A stretch of DNA of 64,000 nt from Sphingomonas sanxanigenens DSM 19645 = NX02. GTDB lineage: Bacteria; Pseudomonadota; Alphaproteobacteria; Sphingomonadales; Sphingomonadaceae. Below, piece by piece: positions 28,107 to 36,670 of this stretch (positions are counted from its first letter, which is position 1; every line of letters starts with the position of its first letter). Where the stretch lies: the NCBI RefSeq assembly GCF_000512205.2, contig NZ_CP006644.1:2908520-2972519 (forward strand). Reading direction: 5' to 3'. The notes below the pieces were generated by a model, which did no database searches, was not told where the DNA came from, and saw only the letters and a program-made list of their open reading frames with translations. The translations under genes and the position numbers were made by a program.

Positions 28107-28646
28107 ATGAGGATCGTTGCCGGCCGCTGGCGCGGTCGTCCGCTCGCAGCGCCCAAGGGTGCTGCCACCCGCCCCACCGCCGATCGCACGCGCGAGGCGC
28201 TGTTCTCGATGCTCGCGAGCCGGCTCGGCAGCTTCGAGGATCTGCGCGTCGCGGACCTGTTCGCCGGCACCGGCGCGCTCGGGCTGGAGGCGCTGTCGCG
28301 TGGTGCAGCATATTGCACATTCGTCGAGCAGGACCGCGCGGCGATCGACGCGTTGCGCACCAACATCCGCGCGCTCGGCGCCGAAGGCGATGTCCGCCAC
28401 CAGTCGGTGGCGGCGCTCGCGCCGGCGCAGCAGCCCTATGACCTGCTGCTGTTCGACCCGCCTTATGGCACCGGCGGCGCCGGTGCGCTGATCGAGCGGC
28501 TGACGCGGCTGGGCTGGGCGGCCGACGCCGCCTGGGCGAGCGTGGAAACCGCGCGTGACGAGGATGTCGCGGCGGGCGGCTGGACGGTCGACGCCGAGCG
28601 CGTCCACGGCAAGGCCAAGCTGACCCTGCTCCACCGCTCCGCCTGA
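28107..28646 (+). CDS. rsmD: 16S rRNA (guanine-966-N2)-methyltransferase RsmD
   Basis: This 179-residue Rossmann-fold enzyme transfers a methyl group from SAM to N2 of G966 in 16S rRNA. The family start MRIVAGRWRGRPL, the RPTADRTREALFSML block, the SAM site VADLFAGTGALGLEALSRG and the catalytic LLFDPPYGTG are all present. Length is normal. It lies eight bases after the pseudouridine synthase gene, so both products probably act in ribosome maturation from one transcript. Confidence 0.96.
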   Translation: MRIVAGRWRGRPLAAPKGAATRPTADRTREALFSMLASRLGSFEDLRVADLFAGTGALGLEALSRGAAYCTFVEQDRAAIDALRTNIRALGAEGDVRHQSVAALAPAQQPYDLLLFDPPYGTGGAGALIERLTRLGWAADAAWASVETARDEDVAAGGWTVDAERVHGKAKLTLLHRSA

Positions 28647-28748
28647 CGCGCGGGCGGCGCCATTCGCCGCTCGGCGATGGCGCATGGAAGGGGCGCGCCC
28701 CATCCGGATGCATCAGCCCAAGGCGGGCGCAGCGATGGAGCCATCAGG

Positions 28749-29858
28749 ATGGGCCTGTTCAAGTCCTTGTTCGGTAACGCATCTCCCAATCAGGACAGCA
28801 GCACGTCCCACACCGACCTGGCCTTGGCGGAGCGCCTGCCCGCCGGGCCGATCAACGCCTATGCGACGGTGGCGGATGCGCCGCCGCCCGACTTTCCGCA
28901 CCGTCCGTTCGGCATGCGCGACCGCAGCGATCCCGAACTCCTGCCGCATCTGCAGGGCTTCGGGGGCTATGTCTTCAACCCGGCGCAGCGCCAGCCGCGG
29001 CAGAGCGAATGGGCGCTGCTCAACCACGCGCTGCGCACGCAGCGCCATTTCTCGTTCGAGATCGACGTGACGGCGGTGCCTGCGCTGGCGGGTTGGGCGC
29101 GCCGGACCAACGCCATCCTGTTCCTCGCCGACGGCACGGTACGCGATCCCGATTTGCGCACCCTGTTCGATCCCGCCGGCGGCGATGAGGATGGCCGCCT
29201 GCCCTACCCCGCCGACGCCGAGGCGCGCCGCCAGCGCAGCCGTGCGTCGGCCAAGGCGCAGTTCGGGCTGCGCTCTCCCGACAGCCTGCCGCCGGTGATC
29301 GGCGCCGGCGAGGTGGTGTTCCGCCCGGCCGCCGAGGTCGCCGCACGCGCCTCCGCGCTGATGGCGGTCGCGGTGCGTGCGGAAGGGCAGAACGAGGGCG
29401 ATCCGCTGCCGCCCGCGTTGATCCTCGGACGCATTCCGCTCGCGGAGTCGGCGCTCAGCCCCGGCGAGCGCGCGTTCCTGTTCGACGACGCGCCGGAGGG
29501 ACAAGCGGTCGCCAATGCGCTGTGGCGCTACGAGGCGCTGACCGCGCTGCTCTGGGCGCTGGGCGAGATCGACGCGCTGCCCGCGTTGTCGGGCATTTGC
29601 GACGTTCCCCATGTCGCCGGGCTGATGGTGCAACGCGGCGCGGCGCTCGCGACGGATGCGAAACTGCGCGATCCGGCCGAGATCCTCGACGCGCTCGACC
29701 TGACGTTCCGGCTGCACTGGTCGCTGGTCGACGCGCGCCAGAAGGAAACCGACATTCCCGGACTGGTCCCGGGCGTGATCGCCGAGCGGCACCACGCATT
29801 CAACTGGCTCGTCCGCTATCACGACGCCGCGTGGGACGACGTCCAGACCCCCACCTGA
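28749..29858 (+). CDS. DUF4272 domain-containing protein
   Basis: The 369-residue protein starts MGLFKSLFG at 28749, with GGAG eight bases upstream. Its C-terminal half fits DUF4272: a middle block of ALWRYEALTALLWALGEID, then RDPAEILDALDLTFRLHWSLVDAR, and the ending ERHHAFNWLVRY..AAWDDVQT. The N-terminal part (about residues 1-150) is a separate domain with a PPPDFPHRPFGMRD segment that I do not recognise. No signal peptide is seen, so it is probably cytoplasmic. The function of the family is unknown to me. It stands alone, 102 bases after rsmD. Confidence 0.8.
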   Translation: MGLFKSLFGNASPNQDSSTSHTDLALAERLPAGPINAYATVADAPPPDFPHRPFGMRDRSDPELLPHLQGFGGYVFNPAQRQPRQSEWALLNHALRTQRHFSFEIDVTAVPALAGWARRTNAILFLADGTVRDPDLRTLFDPAGGDEDGRLPYPADAEARRQRSRASAKAQFGLRSPDSLPPVIGAGEVVFRPAAEVAARASALMAVAVRAEGQNEGDPLPPALILGRIPLAESALSPGERAFLFDDAPEGQAVANALWRYEALTALLWALGEIDALPALSGICDVPHVAGLMVQRGAALATDAKLRDPAEILDALDLTFRLHWSLVDARQKETDIPGLVPGVIAERHHAFNWLVRYHDAAWDDVQTPT

Positions 29859-29994
29859 AGAAGTACCGCGCTCCCCGATCGGGTGACTGCGGATTCCGCG
29901 TCGCGGCATCGTCACGTCGGATGTGCCGCATCGGCAATTGACATGACAGTTCAGTGGGATGCTACGGTAAATGCCGGATAACGGGGACAAGAGT

Positions 29995-31086
29995 ATGACA
30001 GGTCGCGTAGCGTTTTCGGCATGGGTTCGTCGTTTCGCCTTGCTGGCAGGCACAGCGATGCCGGCGTTCACCGCCCCCGCTTTCGCCGAGACGATCGCGC
30101 CCGACATCCTGACCGTCGAGCCCCCGGCCAGCTTCGATTTCGACCTTGCGGCGCCATCGGCGACCGCTTTTGCCCCCGCCGCGATGCCTGAGGCGGCCTC
30201 CCCCTTCGACGCGCCCGCGCTGCCGCACTTCGCTGCGTTGCAGGATGCGCCGGAGGCGGCACCTGCGGTCGGCCCCGCGCTGGCCGCCACGCCGGACGGC
30301 GATCCGGAGGGCCAGCGGCTGTCGTTCGGCCGGCAGGTCGGCGCGATCAAGTGGGAGGTCGGCGCCGCGGTCGCGTGGATGACCGCGACCAACATCGTCA
30401 AGGTCAACAAGGATGGCGGCCACAGCTTTCGCTTCAAGGATGAGGGCTGGTTCGGCGACAACACCGTCAACCTCGGCATGGACAAGCTTGCCCACGCCTG
30501 GAACACCTATTGGCTGACCGACGTGATCGAGGCGCGCATCCGCCACAAGAGCGGCGCCAGCAACGCCGCGCTGCCCGCCGCCGCGGTCTCGATGGGGCTC
30601 ATGCTCTACAGCGAATTGTGGGACGCGCATAAGGACACCAGCGGCTTCTCGTTCCAGGACGTCGCGATGAACGCGGCGGGTGCCGGCTTCTCGGTGCTGC
30701 GCAACAGCGTGCCGGGGCTGGAGAAGAAGCTGGACTTCCGCCTGCTGCTGACCCCCAACGACGATATCTACACCTTCTCGGGCACCGAGCATTACCGCCA
30801 GATGCAGTATATCGTGGCGCTCAAGCTGTCGGGATTCGAGGCGCTGGAGAATACGCCGCTGCGCTTCGTCGAACTGCACGCAGGCTATCGCGCGACCGGC
30901 TTCACGCTGCGGGAGGAACAGCGCGGCGACGAGCGCATCCAGCGACCGTTCATCGGCATCGGCCTCAACGTCAACCAGCTGATCTTCGGCCGCAAGAAGC
31001 CGCGCGGCTGGGTGGGCCGCGCCGCGAACGAAGTGCTGAACTACATCCAGGTGCCCTACACCTCCACCCATCTGGAAATCCGGTGA
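29995..31086 (+). CDS. Exported DUF2279-like protein coupled to phospholipase A
   Basis: The start at 29995 has GGGGA about eight bases upstream and gives a typical signal peptide (MTGRVAFSAWVRRFALLAG..., cleavage near AFAE); an ATG at 29971 is the alternative. An Ala/Pro-rich linker covers about residues 35-100. The rest resembles DUF2279: GMDKLAHAWNTYWLTDVIEA, LYSELWDAHKDTSGFSFQDVAMNAAGAGFSVLRN. The conserved KLAHAWN and SELWD..KD residues look like functional sites, but no activity is established. The stop overlaps the phospholipase start as GTGA, so the two proteins are probably made together and may act on the same membrane. Confidence 0.75.
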   Translation: MTGRVAFSAWVRRFALLAGTAMPAFTAPAFAETIAPDILTVEPPASFDFDLAAPSATAFAPAAMPEAASPFDAPALPHFAALQDAPEAAPAVGPALAATPDGDPEGQRLSFGRQVGAIKWEVGAAVAWMTATNIVKVNKDGGHSFRFKDEGWFGDNTVNLGMDKLAHAWNTYWLTDVIEARIRHKSGASNAALPAAAVSMGLMLYSELWDAHKDTSGFSFQDVAMNAAGAGFSVLRNSVPGLEKKLDFRLLLTPNDDIYTFSGTEHYRQMQYIVALKLSGFEALENTPLRFVELHAGYRATGFTLREEQRGDERIQRPFIGIGLNVNQLIFGRKKPRGWVGRAANEVLNYIQVPYTSTHLEIR

Positions 31087-32321
31087 GCCGCATGGCGCAC
31101 ACCGCACGCCGCCTTGTGCCGCTCGCGCTGGCGGTCGCGCTCGCACCCCAGGCGGCGCTGGCAGCACCCCGCTTCGTTATCGGCGAGGCCGAGCGGCCCG
31201 AGGGCAGCGATACCGCGACCGTCGAGGTGCTGCTGCTCAACGACGGCGCCGGCGAGGAGCAGGCGATGCTGCCGCCGCGCGTGCAGGCCAGCATCGGCGG
31301 CACGCCGGTGTGGCTCGACCGCGCGCCGGACGCGCCGGACGCGCCGGACAGCGTGACGATCGCGCCCAACGGCTTCGCGCGCGCCACCTATCGCTTCACG
31401 CCGCCTGCCGGGCTGACCGGCGCGGCGCTGGTCAGCATCCCCGAATGGTCGACGCAGACGGTCGCCCTCGCTGCGCCGCTGCCTGCCCGTCCCGCCGGCA
31501 CCGCGCCCGAACCGGTGCGCAGCGCCGCGCTGGCGGCGCGCGACGGCACGCCGCTGGCCGCCGCCGATGGCACCGCGCAATCGGCGGTCGAGGAGCGGTT
31601 CAACCGCTTCTTCGGCAACATCTCGGCCTATCAGCCGATGTATGTCGCCTATGGCACCGCCGAGGACAGCGAACTGCGGGTGCAGCTGAGCTTCAAATAT
31701 CAGGTGCTCGGTCGCACCCGGAAGGATCCCGATTTCCCGGCCTGGTCCGACGGACTCTATCTGGGCTTCACCCAGAAGATCCTGTGGAACCTCGAATCCG
31801 ACGCCGATTTCCGTGATTCCAACTATATGCCCGAGCTGTTCTTCCGCACGCCCGCGATGGCGCTCGGATCGAACGGCGCGGCCGGGCTGCAACTGGGCGT
31901 GCTGCACGAATCCAACGGCCGATCGGGCGGTTTCTCGCGCAGCCTCAACAGCGTCTATGTCGCGCCCACCGCGATGTGGAACCTCGGCAATGGCTACAGC
32001 GTCACCGCGGCGCCGCGGCTCACCTTCCTGTTCGGCGGCAAGGCGGGCAATCCGGACATCCGCGCCTATCGCGGCGTGACCGGGCTGGATTTCCAGATCG
32101 GCAAGGATGACGGGCTGAAGCTGGCGACGCATGGCCGCTACAATATCTCCAATGGCCGCGGCGCGCTGGAGACCGAGCTTTCCTATCCGCTGTCGGAGAT
32201 CTTCGGCGGCGGCCCGGAATTCTACCTCTTCGTGCAGAACTTCACCGGCTATGGCGAAAGCCTGATCGACTATGACCGGCGGATGACGCGGCTGCGCTTC
32301 GGCATCGCGATCACCCGCTGA
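31083..32321 (+). CDS. pldA: Outer-membrane phospholipase A (PldA/OMPLA family)
   Basis: The protein (412 residues) has a signal peptide (MAHTARRLVPLALAVAL... to AALA) and a C-terminal barrel domain of OMPLA. The catalytic triad matches E. coli OMPLA spacing exactly: His 275, Ser 277 and Asn 289 in HESNGRSGGFSRSLN. RFFGNISAYQPMYVAYG and the strand-rich FKYQV.GRT block are further family marks. A roughly 150-residue N-terminal domain precedes the barrel, longer than in the E. coli enzyme. It would hydrolyse phospholipids that reach the outer leaflet. GTG at 31083 overlaps the previous stop; ATG at 31092 is the alternative start. Confidence 0.93.
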   Translation: MSRMAHTARRLVPLALAVALAPQAALAAPRFVIGEAERPEGSDTATVEVLLLNDGAGEEQAMLPPRVQASIGGTPVWLDRAPDAPDAPDSVTIAPNGFARATYRFTPPAGLTGAALVSIPEWSTQTVALAAPLPARPAGTAPEPVRSAALAARDGTPLAAADGTAQSAVEERFNRFFGNISAYQPMYVAYGTAEDSELRVQLSFKYQVLGRTRKDPDFPAWSDGLYLGFTQKILWNLESDADFRDSNYMPELFFRTPAMALGSNGAAGLQLGVLHESNGRSGGFSRSLNSVYVAPTAMWNLGNGYSVTAAPRLTFLFGGKAGNPDIRAYRGVTGLDFQIGKDDGLKLATHGRYNISNGRGALETELSYPLSEIFGGGPEFYLFVQNFTGYGESLIDYDRRMTRLRFGIAITR

Positions 32322-32324
32322 CGG

Positions 32325-33605
32325 TCATTCGCCGAGGTCGGTTCGCCGCAGCGCCAGCAGCGCGACGAGGCTGAGCGTGGACATGGCGGCAAGGTAGAGG
32401 CCGACGAGCGCCAACCCCTTGCCCGCCAGCGCCTGCGCGACGACCGGGGTGAGGCCGCCGCCGATGATCCCGGCGATGTTGAACGCCAGCGAGACGCCGG
32501 TGTAGCGCACCCGCGCCGGGAACAGGCCGGGCAGCCAGGCGCCGAGCGGGCCATAGACGAAACCCATCACGAACAGCGCGAACGCAAGCCCTGCGAAGGT
32601 CAGACCGAGCGCGCCCGAGCCCAGGGTCGGCAGCAGCAGGAAGCCGGCGACGATCGCGCCGCAGCAGCCATAGGTCAGCACGCGGCGCGGGCCGATCCGG
32701 TCCGACGCATGGCCGGAAAGGACGATGCCCACCGCCATGAACAAAATCGCCCCGAGTTGAAGCCCGAGGAAGGTTTCGAGGGGAATTTTAAGGGTTTTCG
32801 TGCCGTAGCCGAGGGCAAAGGCGGTGGCGATATAGTAGACCGCGAAGCAGGCGACCGCGCCAAAGGTTCCGCCGATCGTGACGCGCCAATGGTCGCGCAT
32901 CAGTTCGCCGATCGGTACCGCGGGCGGCGGCCCTTCTTCCAGCACCTTCGAGAAAGCGGGCGTCTCGCTGATCTTGAGCCGCACCCACAGGCCGAGCCCC
33001 ACCAGCAGGATGCTGGCGAGGAAGGGCAGCCGCCAGCCCCACGCCATGAACTGCGCCTCGGTCAGCCACAGCCCGAGCAGCATGAACAGGCCATTGGCGG
33101 CGATGAATCCCACCGGTGCGCCAAGCTGCGGCACCATGCCGAAGCGGCCGCGCCAGCCCGGCGGCGCATTTTCGACCGCGAGCAATGCCGCCCCGCCCCA
33201 TTCGCCGCCAAGCCCGAAGCCCTGGCCGAAGCGCAGCAGGTTGAGCAGGATCGGCGCCCACCAGCCGATCGACTGGAAGGTGGGCAGGAAGGCGATGGCG
33301 AGCGTCGATCCGCCCATCAGCATCAGCGAGGCAACGAGCGTGGACTTGCGGCCGATGCGATCGCCGAAATGGCCGAACGCCCAGGCCCCCAGCGGCCGCG
33401 CGACGAAGGCGGTGCCGAGGCTGGCATAGGACAGCAGCAGTTCGAGCCCGGGATCCTTGGACGGGAAGAAGAGCGGGCCGAACACCAGCGCCGCCGCCGT
33501 CGCATAGATATAGAAATCGTAGAACTCGACCGACGTGCCGACGAGGCTCGCCAGCAGGATGCGACGATTGGATGCCGGTTGAGGCGCTGCTGCGATGCTT
33601 GCCAT
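32325..33605 (-). CDS. MFS transporter, metabolite:H+ symporter type
   Basis: This 426-residue inner-membrane protein has about twelve transmembrane helices. MHS-family marks are LVGTSVEFYDFYIYATAAALVF at the start, GHFGDRIGRKSTL between helices 2 and 3, LRFGQGFGLGGEWGGAALLAVE in helix 4-5, and HASDRIGPRRVL in the second half. Members such as ShiA, KgtP and ProP import organic acids or osmolytes with protons; the substrate here cannot be read from sequence. The gene is convergent with pldA, three bases apart, and lies downstream of the EamA transporter gene on the same strand (43 bases), so the two may be cotranscribed. Confidence 0.9.
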   Translation of the reverse strand: MASIAAAPQPASNRRILLASLVGTSVEFYDFYIYATAAALVFGPLFFPSKDPGLELLLSYASLGTAFVARPLGAWAFGHFGDRIGRKSTLVASLMLMGGSTLAIAFLPTFQSIGWWAPILLNLLRFGQGFGLGGEWGGAALLAVENAPPGWRGRFGMVPQLGAPVGFIAANGLFMLLGLWLTEAQFMAWGWRLPFLASILLVGLGLWVRLKISETPAFSKVLEEGPPPAVPIGELMRDHWRVTIGGTFGAVACFAVYYIATAFALGYGTKTLKIPLETFLGLQLGAILFMAVGIVLSGHASDRIGPRRVLTYGCCGAIVAGFLLLPTLGSGALGLTFAGLAFALFVMGFVYGPLGAWLPGLFPARVRYTGVSLAFNIAGIIGGGLTPVVAQALAGKGLALVGLYLAAMSTLSLVALLALRRTDLGE

Positions 33606-33648
33606 GAGGTTCCTCTCGCGCCGCCCTTGATGGGGCCGGCGCGCCGCG

Positions 33649-34551
33649 TCAAGCGGGGTCGGCGGGCGCCACCGGCCGCGCGGCGCCCAGCGCCGCGCCG
33701 AGCGAGGCGGCGACGATCGCGCCGATCGCCCCCCATTGCAGCAGGCCCAGCGTCTCGCCGAGCAGCAGCAGGCCGGAAAGCGCGCCGATCGCCGGTTCGA
33801 GGCTCATCAAGGTGCCGAAGGTCTTGGCCGGCAGCCGCGTCATCGCCAGCATCTCCAGCACATAGGGCAGAGCGGTGGAGAGGATCGCCACGCCGAGCGC
33901 GAGCGGGATCGCCGCCGGCGTCAGCATCGCGGCGCCGGCCGAGGCGATGCCCACCGGCGCGACCAGCACCGCCGCGATCACGGTGCCCAGCGTCACGGTG
34001 CGGACTGCACCGTCCTTGCCCGCCTTCTGTCCGAAGACGATGTAGAGCGCCCAGAACAGCCCGGCCGCCAGCGCGAACATCGCACCCCATGGATCGACAT
34101 GGCCCCCGGCACCGGTGATCGGCAGCAGCACGACCAGCCCGGCCGCCGCGAGCGCGATCCAGGCGAAATCGAGCGCGCGGCGCGAAGCGAACAGCGCAAC
34201 CGCCAGCGGCCCGGTGAATTCGAGCGCGACGGCAATCCCGATCGGCAAGGTCTTGAGCGCGTTATAGAAAGTGAGGTTCATCGCGCCGAGCACGAGGCCA
34301 TAGGGCAAGGCGCGCTTCCAATCCGCCCAGCCCAGCCCGCCGCGCCAGGGCCGCGTGGCAAGCACCAGGATGACGGCCGCGAAGGCGAGCCGCATCGCGG
34401 TCGCGCCCGACGCACCGACGATCGGGAAGAGCTGCTTGGCGATGCTCGCACCGGTCTGGATCGAGATCATCGCGAGGATGGTCAGCGCGACCGGGCCGGC
34501 CACGCCTTCCAACCCGATCATCGACCTTTTGCCCATCTGAACCCCGGACAT
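33649..34551 (-). CDS. EamA-family (DMT) exporter, RhtA-like
   Basis: This 300-residue protein has ten predicted transmembrane segments in two EamA repeats. The blocks QTGASIAKQLFPIVGASGATAMRL, LEFTGPLAVALF and TFGTLMSLEPAIGALSGLLLLGE resemble RhtA-type threonine/homoserine exporters. Several in-frame ATGs are possible; 34551 was chosen because GGGTGA lies about eight bases upstream. The gene is divergent from an XRE-cupin regulator gene and the 45-base gap holds a palindrome, so that regulator probably controls it. Export of an amino acid or small metabolite is inferred from family. Confidence 0.88.
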   Translation of the reverse strand: MSGVQMGKRSMIGLEGVAGPVALTILAMISIQTGASIAKQLFPIVGASGATAMRLAFAAVILVLATRPWRGGLGWADWKRALPYGLVLGAMNLTFYNALKTLPIGIAVALEFTGPLAVALFASRRALDFAWIALAAAGLVVLLPITGAGGHVDPWGAMFALAAGLFWALYIVFGQKAGKDGAVRTVTLGTVIAAVLVAPVGIASAGAAMLTPAAIPLALGVAILSTALPYVLEMLAMTRLPAKTFGTLMSLEPAIGALSGLLLLGETLGLLQWGAIGAIVAASLGAALGAARPVAPADPA

Positions 34552-34570
34552 CGCTTGCATCACCCAGCAT

Positions 34571-34611
34571 TGTGCAACATACTGCACATCGCCCTATGAG
34601 CAATATATTGC
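34571..34611 (+). promoter_or_regulatory. Paired operators between the EamA exporter and XRE-cupin regulator genes
   Basis: Site 1 is TGTGCA-N6-TGCACA at 34571-34588. Site 2 is the perfect 12-base palindrome GCAATATATTGC at 34600-34611, followed by ACAG so that TTGCACA recurs. Both share the TGCA(A/C) half-site. Site 1 lies between the two divergent starts; site 2 lies inside the first codons of the regulator gene. This is the usual layout for a repressor controlling itself and its neighbour. Confidence 0.7.
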
Positions 34612-35159
34612 ACAGTCAAGCGTCCTCAGCGCTGCTCGCCCACCTTGCCGGCAATCTCCGGCGCTATCGTCAATCCCGCGAGATGAGCCAGGGGGCGCTC
34701 GCCGTCGCCTCGGGCGTCAGCCGCCGCATGATCGCTGCGATCGAGGGCGGCGATGCCAATGCCAGCATCACCACGCTCGACCGGCTTGCCGAGGCGCTGG
34801 GCGTGCGCTTCGCCGATCTCGTCCGCGCCGAGCGAAGCGACCCCGCGACGGTCGACGCGGTCGCCTGGCAGGGGGAATCGCCGCAGAGCAAGGCGGTGCT
34901 GCTGGCTTCGGTGCCGGCCGAGCGTGAGGCCGAACTCTGGACCTGGGCGCTCGCCCCGGGCGACAGCTATACCGGCACCGCCGCTCCGGGCTGGCACGAG
35001 ATCGTCTATGTACTGGAGGGCCAGTTGACGATCGAGACCGCGGGCGGCCGCCGCGACATCCTCGGCGGCCATTTCCACGCGCAGGGCCTCGACGAAGAGC
35101 GCGTCTATACCAATCGCAGCGCCACGCTCGTCCGCTTCGTGCGCACGATCACGCACTGA
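34596..35159 (+). CDS. XRE-family regulator with C-terminal cupin domain
   Basis: The 187-residue protein has a helix-turn-helix at about residues 18-75 (LRRYRQSREMSQGALAVASGVSRRMIAAIEGG) and a cupin domain at about 110-185 (GWHEIVYVLEGQLTIET...GGHFHAQG). Such proteins sense small molecules such as amino acids or polyamines through the cupin. ATG at 34596 has no ribosome-binding site upstream, so the mRNA may be leaderless. It is divergent from an amino-acid-exporter-like gene with palindromic sites between, which suggests a local regulator/exporter pair. The 3' end overlaps the convergent SDR gene by 11 bases. Confidence 0.9.
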   Translation: MSNILHSQASSALLAHLAGNLRRYRQSREMSQGALAVASGVSRRMIAAIEGGDANASITTLDRLAEALGVRFADLVRAERSDPATVDAVAWQGESPQSKAVLLASVPAEREAELWTWALAPGDSYTGTAAPGWHEIVYVLEGQLTIETAGGRRDILGGHFHAQGLDEERVYTNRSATLVRFVRTITH

Positions 35160-35976
35160 AGGCGGTCGAGCGCGACAGCGCATCCCACGTCGCTATTTCG
35201 GCGCGCATCGCATCGAGCTTCCGTTCGACCAGCGCGAGCGCATCCTCGCCGAGAAACAGGCGGGTCGGCGGGTCGGCAGCCTCGACCAGTTCGAGCAGCG
35301 CCTGCGCGGCTTTCGCGGGATCGCCGGGCTGGTTGCCGCTCTTTGCCTGCCGCGCGGCGCGGATCGGATCCATGACCGCGTCATAGTCGGGGATCGAGCG
35401 CGGCGTGCGATCCATCGAGCGGCCCGCCCAATCGGTGCGGAACTGCCCGGGCGCGAGGCTGGTGACGCGGATGCCGAGGCCGGCGACCTCCTTGCCGAGC
35501 GATTCCGAAATGCCCTCAAGCGCGAACTTGCTGCCGCAATAGAAGGAAATGCCCGGCATCGTGATGAAGCCGCCCATCGAAGTGACGTTGACGATATGCC
35601 CCCTGCGGCGTGCGCGCATCCCGGGCAGCACCGCCTTCATCATCGCAACCGGCCCGAAGACATTGGCGGCGAACTGGCGCTGAAGATCGTCGATCGACGA
35701 TTCCTCCAGCACGCCTTCATGACCATAGCCGGCGTTGTTGACGAGCACGTCAACCGCCCCCGCCCGCGCGACCGCGGCAGGAATGGCGGCATAGTCGGTG
35801 ACGTCCAGCACCAGCGCGTGCGCACGCCCCGGCGCCAGCGCTTCGAACGCCTGCGCATCCTCCGCCCGCCGCACCGTGCCGAATACGCTATGCCCGGCGG
35901 CGAGCGCACCCGCCGCGAACGCGTGGCCGAGCCCGGAACTGATGCCTGTAACGAGGAAAATCTTGCTGCTTGCCAC
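35149..35976 (-). CDS. Short-chain dehydrogenase/reductase
   Basis: This 275-residue classical SDR has the NAD(P)-binding TGISSGLGHAFA motif, the NNAGYG motif, the catalytic Ser in VNVTSMGGF and YxxxK as YCGSK. It reduces or oxidises a carbonyl/alcohol; the substrate is unknown. The GTG at 35976 was chosen because GGAGCAGATC precedes it and the mature N-terminus SSKIFLVTG then begins the Rossmann fold. The gene is divergent from a TetR gene, with a perfect 18-base palindrome between, so it is very probably the TetR target. Confidence 0.92.
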   Translation of the reverse strand: MASSKIFLVTGISSGLGHAFAAGALAAGHSVFGTVRRAEDAQAFEALAPGRAHALVLDVTDYAAIPAAVARAGAVDVLVNNAGYGHEGVLEESSIDDLQRQFAANVFGPVAMMKAVLPGMRARRRGHIVNVTSMGGFITMPGISFYCGSKFALEGISESLGKEVAGLGIRVTSLAPGQFRTDWAGRSMDRTPRSIPDYDAVMDPIRAARQAKSGNQPGDPAKAAQALLELVEAADPPTRLFLGEDALALVERKLDAMRAEIATWDALSRSTAFSA

Positions 35977-36001
35977 GATCTGCTCCGACGGTTGCACGTT
36001 G

Positions 36002-36019
36002 ATTATATCATGATATAAT
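36002..36019 (+). promoter_or_regulatory. Perfect 18-bp palindrome, probable TetR operator
   Basis: ATTATATCATGATATAAT equals its own reverse complement. It lies 26 bases upstream of the SDR start on one side and six bases before the TetR ATG on the other, in a gap that is AT-rich against the GC-rich surroundings. It is long and symmetric enough to bind a TetR dimer and would block both promoters. Confidence 0.85.
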
Positions 36020-36025
36020 TCAGCC

Positions 36026-36670
36026 ATGGCCGATAACAAGACCGACCCGAAGCTGCCGACGCGCGATCGGGTGCTCGCCGCCGCCGAGACCCTCCTCGGC
36101 GAAGGCAAGGCCGAATTCTCGATGCGGGATCTCGCCGCGACTGCAAGCGTCAGCTTCGCGACGCCCTTCAACCAGTTCGGCACCAAGCTGGCGATCATGC
36201 GGGCGCTCTCCGCAAGGCGGACCGCGACGATGCACGAGCGGCTCGCCGGGACCGCCCTTCCCGCGTCCGCAGCGCAGCGCGTGCCGGCGGCGGTGCGCAT
36301 TGCGGTTGCGGTCATGACCGAGGCGACTGCGGTCAACCGTGCGGTGATGGGCGCGATCGGCGCCCCCTGCATCGACGCCGGCGACGCGCACCGGCGCTCA
36401 TCCGCCTACTGGGCGGCGGCGCTCGGAGATGGATCCGGACTGGCGCCAGACCGGCGCGCGCTCGGCCTGTCGGTACTGCCCGATCTGCTGGCGATCGCTT
36501 TCCGCGGCGCGCTGTCGTTCTGGACCGCGGGAGAAATCGACGACGACGGGCTGATGCGCAAGGCACAGGCCGCTGCGGCCGGCCTGTTGCTGGGGTTCGT
36601 CGACGAACCGGAACGGGCGGCAGTGATCGCGCTTGTCGCACCGGAAACCGCCCCTATCTCAACCCCATGA
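36026..36670 (+). CDS. TetR/AcrR family transcriptional regulator
   Basis: This 214-residue protein has an N-terminal helix-turn-helix (RDRVLAAAETLLGEGKAEFSMRDLAATASVSFATPFNQFGTKLAIMRALS) and a helical ligand-binding C-terminus. It should repress itself and the divergent SDR gene through the palindrome just upstream. Only six bases separate the palindrome from the ATG and no ribosome-binding site is seen, so the transcript may be leaderless. Its stop overlaps the next start by four bases (ATGA), coupling it to a UbiB-family kinase gene. The inducer is unknown. Confidence 0.9.
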   Translation: MADNKTDPKLPTRDRVLAAAETLLGEGKAEFSMRDLAATASVSFATPFNQFGTKLAIMRALSARRTATMHERLAGTALPASAAQRVPAAVRIAVAVMTEATAVNRAVMGAIGAPCIDAGDAHRRSSAYWAAALGDGSGLAPDRRALGLSVLPDLLAIAFRGALSFWTAGEIDDDGLMRKAQAAAAGLLLGFVDEPERAAVIALVAPETAPISTP

